Assembly (NCBI RefSeq): GCF_014635065.1
Contig: NZ_BMCG01000003.1
Location: forward strand, 372,001 to 436,000
DNA from: Oxalicibacterium flavum
Lineage (GTDB): Bacteria; Pseudomonadota; Gammaproteobacteria; Burkholderiales; Burkholderiaceae_D
Direction of reading: 5' to 3'
DNA: 64,000 bases
This document shows positions 49,254 through 57,930 of this stretch, in pieces (positions within the stretch are counted from its first letter, which is position 1; every line of letters begins with the position of its first letter). The position numbers were made by a program, and so were the translations under genes. The notes beneath the pieces are model-generated. The model had not been told where the DNA came from and made no database searches. It saw nothing but the letters and a program-made list of their open reading frames with translations.

Positions 49254-50932
49254 GCACGACAGCCTTTAAATGCATCCCATGCGGGGTCGTACTGCTTTGA
49301 TTCAATGCGAAGCAATCCCAGCAAGGAATGAAAAAGATGGTCTTGCGAGATCGGTTGGTTTGCCCGGCGGGAAATACAGTCTCTGTTGATGCCAAAGCTG
49401 GAAGAGAAACCCGAAGACATCCACATCACCATGGGTATCTGGGTTTGCTCTTTGGGAGCAATGGAGTAGGGCAGACCATGCAGAAAGATGCCGTGCTCAC
49501 CCAGGGATTCTCCATGATCAGATAAGTACAACATGGCAGTGTCGTAATGCGTCTGTGTCTTCAGATAGGCGATCGTGCTGGCGAGCATGCGGTCTGTACC
49601 AAGTACGCCATTGTCGTATGCATTGACGATCTGCTCCTTCGTGCATTTTCCTAGGTCTGCCGTATCGCAGGTGGGAACAAATCTGCGAAGCTCTGGCGGA
49701 TAGCGTTTGTAATAAGCAGGTCCATGGTTGCCGAGTTGATGGAGGACGACAAAGACGTTCCCGTTCGGTGCGCGCTGAATGTCGGTATCCATTCCTTCAG
49801 TCAGAATATCGTCCAGACATCTTTCGCCGTCGCACAGTGGAGATTTCTGGCTCGTGTCGATGTGGGTCATTGGGAGACCGTCGCAGACGCCTTTGCATCC
49901 CGACTGGTTGTCTCGCCAGACTGTCGAGATGCCAGTGCGATGGATGAGATGAAGCAGGGATTCGTGCGAACGAATCTTTTCCTCGTCATAGTCGTGACGT
50001 CCGAATGGCGAAAACATGCATGGGACCGATACTTCGGTGTTTGTTCCGCATGACGTCGCATACGGAAAGTTGATGATGCCCTCCAGGCTGGCGAGTCGGG
50101 GCGTCGTCTGACGCGCATATCCGTTCAATCCCCAGTTCGCTGCACGTGTCGTTTCTCCTACGACAAGAACGAAAAGCATCGGCTTGCTACGATGCGCCCA
50201 GAGTGCGCCCAGCCTGGCATCTTCACTAATGGAGATGCGTCCGGTTGCCGCCTGCTTGCCGTCAGATGCGAGGACGCGGGTAAAGGACGTCAGGTAGGCA
50301 CCGGGCATGATCAAGAAACGCATTTCCTTTTGATTACGCATCATTGCCGAGAAATCCTGGAACACAGGCAGAACTGCCGCGACGGTTACGACAGCAGCCG
50401 CAATGACACAGAGCGGTCGAATCCACAAGGTTCGCGTCCAGCGACGCTTGGCTATATGCATGCGCGATAGAAGCGCAATCGGAACGCCAGCGTACAGAAG
50501 GATATGTAAAAGCATATCCAGAGAGAGCAATTCTGATGCTTCCTTGAAATCAGTTCGAAGAATGTTCCGAATCATTTCACCATTAAAGAATACGGTGTAG
50601 CGATTCATGTAGTACGAAGCTGCTGCCGTAATGACAAGGAGAGTGATCAGTAATGGCTTCGCGGTGCGGCGTGAAAACAGGATCAGGAAAAGCGCGGTAT
50701 GGATGCCGGTAATGGCGAGCAAGAGTGCGATCGCTAGCAGCCATGTTTTATGGTCACCCCAATCTCTGCCTTGCAGCGCGGAATTCAGGAATAGATGATT
50801 GGCAGTCAGTGTGAAGTAGAGACTCGCGATCAAGGCCAGGAGTTCTGCCGAAACAACGAGATGCCATGAAGGCAAGGTACTGCGTGACCAGTACCGTGAG
50901 AATACGGCTCTGGGAACTGAAAGAGATTTCAT
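49250..50932 (-). CDS. eptA: Phosphoethanolamine-lipid A transferase (EptA/MCR-like)
   Basis: 560 residues. Five N-terminal membrane helices (to ~190) are followed by a periplasmic sulfatase-like catalytic domain. Zinc and catalytic residues are E260 (VVGETTRAANWGLNGY), the nucleophile T299 (SCGTNTEVSVPCMFSPF), H398/H403 (HQLGNHGP), D472-H473 (SDHGESLGEHG) and H485. Cys pairs such as C295/C305 and C422/C430 fit the known disulfides. It moves phosphoethanolamine from PE to lipid A and lowers polymyxin binding. A PmrA-box-like site lies 47 bases upstream, with pmrB-like and pmrA-like genes before it. Confidence 0.95.
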   Translation of the reverse strand: MKSLSVPRAVFSRYWSRSTLPSWHLVVSAELLALIASLYFTLTANHLFLNSALQGRDWGDHKTWLLAIALLLAITGIHTALFLILFSRRTAKPLLITLLVITAAASYYMNRYTVFFNGEMIRNILRTDFKEASELLSLDMLLHILLYAGVPIALLSRMHIAKRRWTRTLWIRPLCVIAAAVVTVAAVLPVFQDFSAMMRNQKEMRFLIMPGAYLTSFTRVLASDGKQAATGRISISEDARLGALWAHRSKPMLFVLVVGETTRAANWGLNGYARQTTPRLASLEGIINFPYATSCGTNTEVSVPCMFSPFGRHDYDEEKIRSHESLLHLIHRTGISTVWRDNQSGCKGVCDGLPMTHIDTSQKSPLCDGERCLDDILTEGMDTDIQRAPNGNVFVVLHQLGNHGPAYYKRYPPELRRFVPTCDTADLGKCTKEQIVNAYDNGVLGTDRMLASTIAYLKTQTHYDTAMLYLSDHGESLGEHGIFLHGLPYSIAPKEQTQIPMVMWMSSGFSSSFGINRDCISRRANQPISQDHLFHSLLGLLRIESKQYDPAWDAFKGCRA

Positions 50933-50979
50933 ATCGCACGACTCGCTCTGAAAGGAGCCCGTACGCTATCGATGTCGCC

Positions 50980-50996
50980 GTTAACGTGACGTTAAT
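50980..50996 (-). promoter_or_regulatory. PmrA-box-like direct repeat upstream of eptA
   Basis: On the minus strand ATTAAC-GTCAC-GTTAAC, two hexamers 5 bases apart, lies 47 bases before the eptA ATG. It shares CACGTTAACG and a following CGACAT with the site before dgkA. The site fits binding of the OmpR-type regulator encoded at 52.3-52.9 kb. Confidence 0.65.
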
Positions 50997-51046
50997 GAAA
51001 ACGGATGTTGGAAACGACGCAGTCCCGCTTTGTTCGGCGTTTGGAA

Positions 51047-52276
51047 TTATTTCGTAGTTCGAAAATCGAGAAGAAAACGGCTGCCGCCAAGTGTTGAGTT
51101 CTCGTAACGAATTTGCCAGCCTAGATGGTCTGTCACCCGTTTGACGATCGCCAGGCCAAGGCCGGAACCGACATGTTGGTTGTCGCCACGGACAAAGCGC
51201 TCGAAGAGGCGGTTGCGTACGGCATGGGGAATGCCGGGGCCGCTGTCTTCAATGACCAATTGCCAAGCGGTTAACAGAATTTCAATGCGACCTTGATCGG
51301 TATATTGGCATGCGTTGCGGATCAGATTGCCGATGGCAATGCCGGCCAGTTCGGCTCGCGCCGGGATATACGCATCCTGTTTGCAGGTAAGACAGATCGT
51401 TACATTCTTGTGTTCTATCAGTGGACGATAGCGATCGATTTCGCGCTCGACCACATGCAGCATGGACAAGGGCTGGGTTGAGATGGATTGCGGCGATTGA
51501 GACAGCAATAACAAGGCACTGACGCGTTCAGTTGCCTCATTGGCGGTGCGTCGAATCCGGGCCGCGGCTTCCTTGTCCTGTTCACTCGCCAATCTGGCCT
51601 CGAGCAATTCTGCTGCACCGAGAATAATGGTCAGCGGAGTCCGCAGTTCATGGCTGACATCTCCTGTGAATAACTTTTCATCGGCCAGGAATTCTTGCAG
51701 CCGCTTCGTGCGCGCTGCGAAAGCCCGTGACAGCATGCCGATTTCATCTTGTTTCTCCTGCGAAGGGAGGGCGGATGGCTCTTCATCCTTGGAGACTGCA
51801 TCGGCAAGTTCTGTAACGGGGGCCATGATTCGACGGGAAAAGGTCGCACCCAGAATAACGGCGAGCAGAACGCTAGCGATAAAGCCAGCGGCAAGCGACA
51901 TGAAAATCAGAATCTCGGTGATCTCGAAGTCGCTGGTGTCGTCTGTAACCGCATAGCGATTGCCATCGACTTCGCGGATAACAACGGTGATTTCTTTGCC
52001 GTTCGTAATTACCTCGTGCAACCCTTCCCTGAGGTCCCGGAAAGGCTCCGGTATCTGTTCATTGACGAAAAAGTTGCGTTCTTCAGGGGCAGGCGTGATG
52101 TGGTAACGATGCTGATCGATCAAGCGGCTGGCCTCTTTGGCAAGCCGATGATCGATCAATTGCGCTTCCGATATTTCAACGGCTATGTACGCTGCGAACG
52201 AAAAGAAGCCGCACAGTACAATCGCCATCAAGACGAAAGCCGTGGTGATGCGTCGTCGCAAGGTCTGGTTACGCAT
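51047..52276 (-). CDS. PmrB-like sensor histidine kinase
   Basis: 409 residues from the ATG at 52276; an in-frame start at 52297 is possible. TM1 is ~11-33, a short periplasmic region spans ~35-120, TM2 ~122-145, then HAMP (RRIMAPVTELADAVSKDEE). The phospho-acceptor is H209 in GDVSHELRTPLTIILG; the ATPase domain has NLIRNACQYTDQGR, DSGPGIPHAVRN and GSGLGLAIVKRV. The short sensor domain and position next to eptA argue for a PmrB/BasS-type role. Its ATG overlaps the end of the regulator gene. G+C is lower than in core genes. Confidence 0.9.
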   Translation of the reverse strand: MRNQTLRRRITTAFVLMAIVLCGFFSFAAYIAVEISEAQLIDHRLAKEASRLIDQHRYHITPAPEERNFFVNEQIPEPFRDLREGLHEVITNGKEITVVIREVDGNRYAVTDDTSDFEITEILIFMSLAAGFIASVLLAVILGATFSRRIMAPVTELADAVSKDEEPSALPSQEKQDEIGMLSRAFAARTKRLQEFLADEKLFTGDVSHELRTPLTIILGAAELLEARLASEQDKEAAARIRRTANEATERVSALLLLSQSPQSISTQPLSMLHVVEREIDRYRPLIEHKNVTICLTCKQDAYIPARAELAGIAIGNLIRNACQYTDQGRIEILLTAWQLVIEDSGPGIPHAVRNRLFERFVRGDNQHVGSGLGLAIVKRVTDHLGWQIRYENSTLGGSRFLLDFRTTK

Positions 52277-52946
52277 GATCGACAAGTTTGTAACCATTGC
52301 CCGGCAGAGTCACGAGCATGGGGTGAACGAAAGGTTTGTCCATGGCGGCACGCAGCGCATGAATATGCGTGCGTATGGCATCGCTATCCGGAGGTTCGTC
52401 GCCCCAGATTTCGCGGATCATGACTTCGCGGGAAACGATGGCAGGTGCATGTCGCATCAAGGTTTCAAGTATGCGAAATCCGATCGGTGTCAGGTTCAAT
52501 GTGCGCCCGGCACGACTGGCTACACCGCAGCTCAGGTCAAAACGCAAATCGCCGAACTCCAGGATATGGTCCACTGTTTCATTGCGTGCCCGTCGAATCA
52601 ATGCGCGCAGCCTTGCTTCGAGTTCGATCAGCGAGAAGGGTTTGACCAGGTAGTCGTCGGCACCGACTTCGAATCCGACCAACTTGTCCATGACGGTATC
52701 GCGTGCGGTCAGCATGAGCACCGGGGTTGCCTTGCGCGCTTCTTTGCGCAACTGGCGGCAGACCTCCACGCCGTCCAGGCCCGGCAATTCCAGATCCAGA
52801 ATAATGGCATCGTAATGAGCGATACTCGCGCGCTCCAGGCCCGCTATGCCGCTATACGCAACGTCAAGCACAAATCCCTGCGTTTCCAGGAAGCTGTAAA
52901 GATTGGCGACAATATCGGGATTGTCTTCAATGATGAGCAAGTACAT
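52269..52946 (-). CDS. PmrA-like OmpR-family response regulator
   Basis: 225 residues. The receiver has D8, phospho-acceptor D51 in AIILDLELPGLDG and K in YLVKPFS. The C-terminal winged helix contains LNLTPIGFRILETLMRHAPAIVSREVMIREIWGDEPPDSDAIRTHIHALRAA. It is transcribed ahead of its kinase. Direct repeats before eptA and dgkA have the spacing expected for this class; no such site was found before this gene itself. Confidence 0.9.
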   Translation of the reverse strand: MYLLIIEDNPDIVANLYSFLETQGFVLDVAYSGIAGLERASIAHYDAIILDLELPGLDGVEVCRQLRKEARKATPVLMLTARDTVMDKLVGFEVGADDYLVKPFSLIELEARLRALIRRARNETVDHILEFGDLRFDLSCGVASRAGRTLNLTPIGFRILETLMRHAPAIVSREVMIREIWGDEPPDSDAIRTHIHALRAAMDKPFVHPMLVTLPGNGYKLVDHA

Positions 52947-53200
52947 GTAAGAGAGATTGGTGAGACTGGGAAAGAATCCTGATTGACTGGATGCCCCGTG
53001 AGCGAATTCAAAAGCCGCTTCAATATCGCATCATCTCAATTTTTTCTGCCATGTGCTGCTTTACGAGCTTTTTGCGCGCTATGCTCGTTATGCCATATCC
53101 CAAGGCACGTGGAGTTTTTTGACCACGTTGCTTAATGGACGGGAGCGTAAAGGCCGGTCGATCTCGGGAGACCGAAGTCGCGAAACGCCCAGGTTTGGAC
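52947..53200. other. Intergenic region between pmrA-like gene and tRNA-Leu
   Basis: No gene is seen. The regulator's promoter should lie in the first part; TTCAA repeats at 53007 and 53019 are 12 bases apart, not the 11 of the eptA and dgkA sites. No integrase or att-like duplicate of the tRNA end was found. Confidence 0.4.
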
Positions 53201-53229
53201 AAAAAAATAGACGTCCGTGGACGTCTATT
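53201..53229 (-). terminator. Rho-independent terminator of tRNA-Leu
   Basis: On the minus strand AATAGACGTC-CACG-GACGTCTATT forms a 10-bp stem followed by a T run (53207-53201). It begins 11 bases after the tRNA 3' end. Confidence 0.88.
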
Positions 53230-53239
53230 GATTTTTTCG

Positions 53240-53324
53240 TGGTGCCCGGGGCCGGAATCGAACCGGCACGCCTTGCGGCGGCGGATTTTGAGTCCGCTGC
53301 GTCTACCAATTTCACCACCCGGGC
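53240..53324 (-). tRNA. tRNA-Leu (anticodon CAA)
   Basis: 85 bases including an encoded CCA. The acceptor stem GCCCGGG pairs with CCCGGGC, the anticodon stem GCGGA/TCCGC encloses loop CTCAAAA, giving anticodon CAA for UUG codons. A long variable arm (CGCC/GGCG) marks a class II tRNA, and the T arm is GCCGG-TTCGATT-CCGGC. Its 3' end points toward the lower-GC island. Confidence 0.97.
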
Positions 53325-53333
53325 AAGCCGCAC

Positions 53334-53362
53334 ATTATGCGGGAAACGCTGTGTTTGAGCAA
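53334..53362 (-). promoter_or_regulatory. Promoter of tRNA-Leu
   Basis: On the minus strand TTGCTC (53362-53357), a 17-base spacer and CATAAT (53339-53334) end 9 bases before the first tRNA base, the right distance for a tRNA start. Confidence 0.7.
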
Positions 53363-53403
53363 GCTGTGCGCCAGACCGTGCGAACCAGCGCGTCCTGCGA
53401 GGC

Positions 53404-55134
53404 TTATTTCTGCGGCGCCCGCGTCACGCGTTCGTAGAGGCGGAAGCGCTCGGTGCGGTCGGCCGGGCGGCGTCCCTGCCACAGCAGCTTCCATTGGCTG
53501 CCGTTGCGGGTCATGGTCGGCTCCGTGTCGTTGCCGCGATGATTGTCCTGCAGCAGGTAGTAGGCGCAACCGCGTTCGCCCTCGTGCGCGAACTGCAGCT
53601 TGCCGAAGTAGGCGAACGATGCACGTTGCGCGGCACCGACATTGGTCGCCACGCAATGATTGTCCTCCGGCAGGATCTTGTCGGCCTGACGTGCCACGAT
53701 CGCGTAGCTCTTGATGTAGTTACCCCAAGGCAGCCACAGCGTCATCAGCAGCAGCCAGCACAGGATGATGCCGCCCGAGGACAGCACCACGGCGCGCCAC
53801 AGTACGGTCGGACGGCGCGAGATGCGCCAGTGCACGATCCAGACCCAGCCGGCGGTGGCGGCAACGGCAAACAGGAAAGTCAGCAGCCCGAACTCGGGTT
53901 TGAAGCCGGGTGCGATCTTGAAGGCGTTCTTGGCGATCTGCGCCGGCCAGCCGGTCTGCTTGGCGATCCAGCCGAGCCAGATCAGCACCGCGCAGGTCGA
54001 GAGCATCATGACCGAGAACCAGTCGACGGCATTGATCGCGCCGCGCTTCATGGTCGGCAGGCCGAAGGCGGCGAGGATCGCGAGCATCGGCAGCAGCGGC
54101 AGCAGGATCGCTTCCTCGCCCGACGGGTTGAGCAGGGCGATGATGAACAGGGCGCCAAAGAAACTCAGCGGCAGCGTGATGTGCAGCGTTTCGCGCTGAC
54201 GCCGCCACGCATAGACGGCCCAGATCGCGAACGGCCAGGCCGGCCATGCGAACCAGATCGCATTCTTGAAGAAATACTGCGCGGTCGGCAGCGAGGGCCA
54301 GCCGAACTGTTCATAGTTCCACGCCATCCATGCATGGCCCGGAGAACCGCCGAAGGGCTGCACCGCGTTGCAGGCGAACAGCCACAGTGCCGGCAATGCC
54401 GCAGCCACCGGCAGCGACACCAGGAACAGGCGCACCAGCAGCACGCGTTCGCGCACCGACGCCAGTCCCATGACGCCGATCAGCAGCGCCAGCGGCACGA
54501 CCCAGCCGCGCGTGAGCGCCAGCAGGCCGAGCACGAGGCCGAAGACGATGGTGCTGCGTATCGAACGCGATTCGAACAGGCGCGTGGCGCTGTAGAGCGC
54601 GCAGGCGATCAGGGAGATCTGCAGCGCTTCGGCCGTGGTGGCATGCGCATGCACAAGCAGGCCGAGGGAGCCGAGATAGATGAGGAGCGCGCCGTCGGCC
54701 AGCATGCGGCCGAAGTCGCGTGGTTCGGGCTGGCCGCCAAAGGCGAGCTTCAGCGGCTGCGCCTCCTGCCGCCGGCCGAGCAGGTAGGTGGTGTACCAGA
54801 CCGCGGCGGAACCAAGCAGGAAGAAGCCGATCGGCGCGATGCGCGCCGCCATCGGATCGCCGAACAGCCAGCCGAACAGCACGATGCAGAGTGCGCCGAT
54901 CCAGTAGGCCAGCGGTCCTTCGCCCGGCATCGGCAGGCCGACGATGTGCGGCGCGAGCCAGTCGGACAGTCCGCCGTGCGCCATGGTCCACATGATGCCG
55001 AAGCCCGAGGCATCGTCCGGCTTCCATGGGTCACGCCCGACTAGACCCGGCAGGATGTACAGCAGGCATAGCGCGAACAATCCCCAGCGCGGCAGAGCTT
55101 TGGTGGCGGAGGCGGGAAGTCGGACTGGCTTCAT
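53404..55134 (-). CDS. ArnT-like membrane glycosyltransferase (PMT/GT39-GT83 type)
   Basis: 576 residues with 12-13 membrane helices and a C-terminal soluble tail (~470-576). The first loop GLVGRDPWKPDDASGFG holds the acidic catalytic motif of the PMT/ArnT superfamily, and HATTAEALQISL is in the expected position. ArnT moves 4-amino-arabinose from undecaprenyl phosphate to lipid A; relatives glycosylate proteins or other lipids. No arnBCAD genes for making the sugar are in the window, so the donor is unknown. Its base composition is that of core genes, unlike the eptA island 450 bases away. Confidence 0.75.
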   Translation of the reverse strand: MKPVRLPASATKALPRWGLFALCLLYILPGLVGRDPWKPDDASGFGIMWTMAHGGLSDWLAPHIVGLPMPGEGPLAYWIGALCIVLFGWLFGDPMAARIAPIGFFLLGSAAVWYTTYLLGRRQEAQPLKLAFGGQPEPRDFGRMLADGALLIYLGSLGLLVHAHATTAEALQISLIACALYSATRLFESRSIRSTIVFGLVLGLLALTRGWVVPLALLIGVMGLASVRERVLLVRLFLVSLPVAAALPALWLFACNAVQPFGGSPGHAWMAWNYEQFGWPSLPTAQYFFKNAIWFAWPAWPFAIWAVYAWRRQRETLHITLPLSFFGALFIIALLNPSGEEAILLPLLPMLAILAAFGLPTMKRGAINAVDWFSVMMLSTCAVLIWLGWIAKQTGWPAQIAKNAFKIAPGFKPEFGLLTFLFAVAATAGWVWIVHWRISRRPTVLWRAVVLSSGGIILCWLLLMTLWLPWGNYIKSYAIVARQADKILPEDNHCVATNVGAAQRASFAYFGKLQFAHEGERGCAYYLLQDNHRGNDTEPTMTRNGSQWKLLWQGRRPADRTERFRLYERVTRAPQK

Positions 55135-55262
55135 GAAGGGAGGCTGCTGTTGTTATTGTTCGGCGCTATTGTGCCGCAAAAGTTCGGTATCGCGCAGTGG
55201 CGGGGACCGGCGCATCTGTAATAAAAGGTAAATGCATCGGCAGGAAAAGCCGGCGCAGATAG

Positions 55263-55292
55263 CAGAAAAGGCAGCCAAGGCTGCCTTTTCTG
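55263..55292 (-). terminator. Rho-independent terminator after rpmE2
   Basis: CAGAAAAGGCAGCC (55263-55276) and GGCTGCCTTTTCTG (55279-55292) form a near-perfect 14-bp hairpin with a minimal loop. T-rich flanks on both strands fit termination, mainly of rpmE2. Confidence 0.8.
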
Positions 55293-55323
55293 TGGGCGAA
55301 GCGCCGAATTACTCGACCACTTA

Positions 55324-55590
55324 TTACTCGGCCACTTGCGTCTTGGAACCGACCGAACCGAACTTCTTGCGGAACTTGTCGACGCGACCGGCGGTATCGA
55401 CGATCTTGTGCTTGCCGGTGTAGAACGGATGCGACTCCGAGGTCACCTCGAGCTTGATCAGCGGATACTGCTTGCCTTCGAATTCGATGGTTTCACGCGT
55501 TTGAATGGTCGAACGGGTGATGAATTTGAAGTCGTTGGACATGTCCTGGAACACGACTTCGCGATAATCTGGGTGAATGCCTTCTTTCAT
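55324..55590 (-). CDS. rpmE2: 50S ribosomal protein L31, type B
   Basis: 88 residues. [29 protein letters not shown] and the [28 protein letters not shown] segment are typical L31. The CxxC zinc residues of type A are absent, so it is the zinc-free type B form, which in many bacteria replaces type A under zinc limitation. The ATG at 55590 gives the standard start. It lies between rho and the ArnT-like gene. Confidence 0.93.
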   Translation of the reverse strand: MKEGIHPDYREVVFQDMSNDFKFITRSTIQTRETIEFEGKQYPLIKLEVTSESHPFYTGKHKIVDTAGRVDKFRKKFGSVGSKTQVAE

Positions 55591-55690
55591 GCTTGCCTCT
55601 GATATGAATGAGTAGCCAATCGCCACTTCGTCGGTCGCACTGCTTCTTGACCCGATTGTCGATCACTTGCCCGGTTGGAAATAGCCGTAG

Positions 55691-55719
55691 ATTATACAAT
55701 GAAATCAGCAGCTTGCGCC
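55691..55719 (-). promoter_or_regulatory. Putative rpmE2 promoter
   Basis: A perfect TATAAT reads on the minus strand at 55696-55691, 17 bases from a weak -35 (GGCGCA, 55719-55714). It leaves a leader of about 95 bases before the rpmE2 ATG. No clear Zur palindrome was recognised. Confidence 0.45.
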
Positions 55720-55807
55720 ATGCATCTGCAGATTTCGGCCACGGTTTTCGGCCGTTTCGGGGGCCGTGGCACTGGCGGAACGTTGTATCCGCGTCATGCC
55801 CGCATGA

Positions 55808-55834
55808 AAAAAGCCCGGTCGAACCGGGCTTTTT
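55808..55834 (-). terminator. Rho-independent terminator after rho
   Basis: AAAAAGCCCGGT and ACCGGGCTTTTT (55808-55819, 55823-55834) form a 12-bp stem with a 3-base loop, 19 bases past the rho stop, with T runs in both directions. Confidence 0.88.
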
Positions 55835-55852
55835 GCTGTCTTGCGAAGCGGA

Positions 55853-57118
55853 TCACGAACTGCCGCGGCGCATCATGTCGAAGAATTCGGCGTTGTTCTT
55901 GGTCGCCTTCATCTTGTCGAGGATGAATTCCATTGCCTCGATCTCGTCCATGTCGTACATGAGCTTGCGCAGCACCCAGATCTTCTGCAACTGGTCCGGC
56001 TTGATCAGCAGTTCCTCGCGGCGCGTGCCGGACTTGGACAGATTGATGGCCGGATAGACGCGTTTCTCGGCCAGGCGACGCTCCAAGTGCACTTCCATGT
56101 TGCCTGTGCCCTTGAATTCTTCGTAGATCACGTCGTCCATGCGGCTGCCGGTTTCGATCAGCGCGGTGGCGATGATGGTCAGCGAGCCGCCTTCTTCCAC
56201 GTTACGCGCGGCGCCGAAGAAGCGCTTCGGACGCTGCAGTGCATTCGCATCGACACCGCCGGTCAGCACCTTGCCCGATGCCGGGATCACGGTGTTGTAT
56301 GCACGTGCCAGACGCGTGATCGAATCGAGCAGGATCACGACGTCCTTCTTCATCTCGACCAGGCGCTTGGCTTTTTCCAGCACCATTTCGGCGACCTGCA
56401 CGTGGCGCGTCGCCGGTTCGTCGAAGGTCGAGGCGACCACTTCACCGCGCACCGAGCGCTGCATTTCCGTCACTTCTTCCGGACGTTCGTCGATCAGCAG
56501 CACGATCAGTGCAGAGTCGGGGTGGTTCGTTGTGATCGCATGCGCGATGTGCTGCAGCATGACCGTTTTACCGGATTTCGGCGGTGCCACCAGCAGGCCG
56601 CGCTGGCCCTTGCCGATCGGTGCGATCAGGTCGATGATGCGGCCGGTGATGTTCTCCTCGCCGCGCATCTCGCGTTCGAGGTGCAGCAGCTTGTTCGGGT
56701 GCAGCGGGGTCAGGTTTTCGAACAGGATGCGGTGCTTGGACGCTTCCGGCGGTTCGCCGTTGACCTTGTCGACCTTGACCAGCGCAAAGTAGCGCTCGCC
56801 GTCCTTGGGGGTACGCACTTCGCCTTCGATCGAATCGCCCGTGTGCAGATTGAAGCGACGGATCTGCGACGGCGAGATGTAGATATCGTCGGTCGAGGCC
56901 ATGTAGCTCGCATCGGGCGAGCGCAGGAAGCCGAAGCCGTCCGGCAGCACCTCGAGCGCGCCGTCGCCGAAAATCTGTTCGCCGGCCTTGGCGCGTTTTT
57001 TGAGAATCGCGAACATCAGCTCCTGCTTGCGCAGGCGGGCAGCGTTGTCGATGTCGAGGCTGATGGCCATGTCCAGCAGGGCGGAGACGTGAAGGGCCTT
57101 TAATTCGGATAAATGCAT
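55853..57118 (-). CDS. rho: Transcription termination factor Rho
   Basis: 421 residues. The N-terminal RNA-binding domain has [11 protein letters not shown] and the cold-shock-like [32 protein letters not shown]. The hexameric ATPase has P-loop VAPPKSGKT at 177-185, Walker [17 protein letters not shown] and the Q/R-loop. Rho unwinds RNA-DNA hybrids to end transcription. It lies 129 bases after trxA, the usual betaproteobacterial order. Confidence 0.97.
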   Translation of the reverse strand: MHLSELKALHVSALLDMAISLDIDNAARLRKQELMFAILKKRAKAGEQIFGDGALEVLPDGFGFLRSPDASYMASTDDIYISPSQIRRFNLHTGDSIEGEVRTPKDGERYFALVKVDKVNGEPPEASKHRILFENLTPLHPNKLLHLEREMRGEENITGRIIDLIAPIGKGQRGLLVAPPKSGKTVMLQHIAHAITTNHPDSALIVLLIDERPEEVTEMQRSVRGEVVASTFDEPATRHVQVAEMVLEKAKRLVEMKKDVVILLDSITRLARAYNTVIPASGKVLTGGVDANALQRPKRFFGAARNVEEGGSLTIIATALIETGSRMDDVIYEEFKGTGNMEVHLERRLAEKRVYPAINLSKSGTRREELLIKPDQLQKIWVLRKLMYDMDEIEAMEFILDKMKATKNNAEFFDMMRRGSS

Positions 57119-57247
57119 AGTCGTGCGTGTGTCCCGGACGGGAAAGTAAAAGGTGGGGGAGGGAACTGCGGTGAGTGAGTACTGCTTGTCTCTGAATCGG
57201 TATTGTCGTTACGGGCGGCGATGCGGGCGCACCGCCGCCATTGTGTA

Positions 57248-57574
57248 TCAGATATTGCTGTCGATGAACGCGACCAGCTGGCCCTTGGCCAGTGCGCCGA
57301 CTTTCTGCGCGGCAGGTGCGCCGTTCTTGAACAGGATCAGCGTCGGGATGCCGCGAATGCCGAACTTGGCAGGAATGGCCTGGTTGGCATCCACATCCAT
57401 CTTGGCAATCTGGATCTTGCCGGCGTAGTCCTTCGACACTTCTTCCAGGATCGGTGCAATCATTTTGCACGGACCGCACCATTCGGCCCAGAAGTCCACC
57501 AGGACGGGCAGATCGGATTTCAGAACGTCGGTTTCAAAGGACGAATCGCTGATGTGTTTGATGTTTTCGCTCAT
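57248..57574 (-). CDS. trxA: Thioredoxin 1
   Basis: 108 residues. The redox motif WCGPCK has C33 and C36, and the cis-Pro lies in [14 protein letters not shown]. It reduces disulfides in cytoplasmic proteins with thioredoxin reductase. The ATG at 57574 gives the standard [14 protein letters not shown] start. It is divergent from addB. Confidence 0.96.
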   Translation of the reverse strand: MSENIKHISDSSFETDVLKSDLPVLVDFWAEWCGPCKMIAPILEEVSKDYAGKIQIAKMDVDANQAIPAKFGIRGIPTLILFKNGAPAAQKVGALAKGQLVAFIDSNI

Positions 57575-57930
57575 GTTTGCCTCGGTGTGAGGAGAAAGGG
57601 AATAAATGGCGCCTTGAATGATCTGTCGTGTCAGATCGATCTTGTCTGCACGCCTCCTGTTACCAGGCACAGATGGAGACAATGCAATTTAGTTCAAGTA
57701 TTTTGGGAGATAACAAGAAGAGTCAGGCGGGGTCTGCGCAAATCATAACCCAATTTCCGGCAAAGTGTGGTGTTGCCTATAAAATTTCGGCAGCCGTGTG
57801 CGGCACATCACATAGAATGCCCGGATCGCCTGCGCCGCCACGTGCCGGCGATCGTCGGCGACACTGCCGAATGCATTGATTTTGTTCCGTTTTTTCCGCC
57901 GCACAGCGCCGAGTGAGTCCTTTCATCCCG
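57575..57930. other. Intergenic region between trxA and addB
   Basis: 356 bases without a gene. TATAAA at 57778-57783 on the plus strand is a possible addB -10, with a poor -35; the leader would be ~140 bases. On the minus strand TTGAAC near 57697-57692 may be a trxA -35, but no good -10 follows. Nothing else was recognised. Confidence 0.35.

Noticed and set aside
51260-51275. GTTAAC hexamer within the histidine kinase gene
   Set aside because: A single hexamer without a spaced partner, inside coding sequence.
53007-53023. Third PmrA-box-like repeat before the response regulator
   Set aside because: The TTCAA elements repeat at 12 bases, not 11, and do not share the flanking bases of the other two sites.
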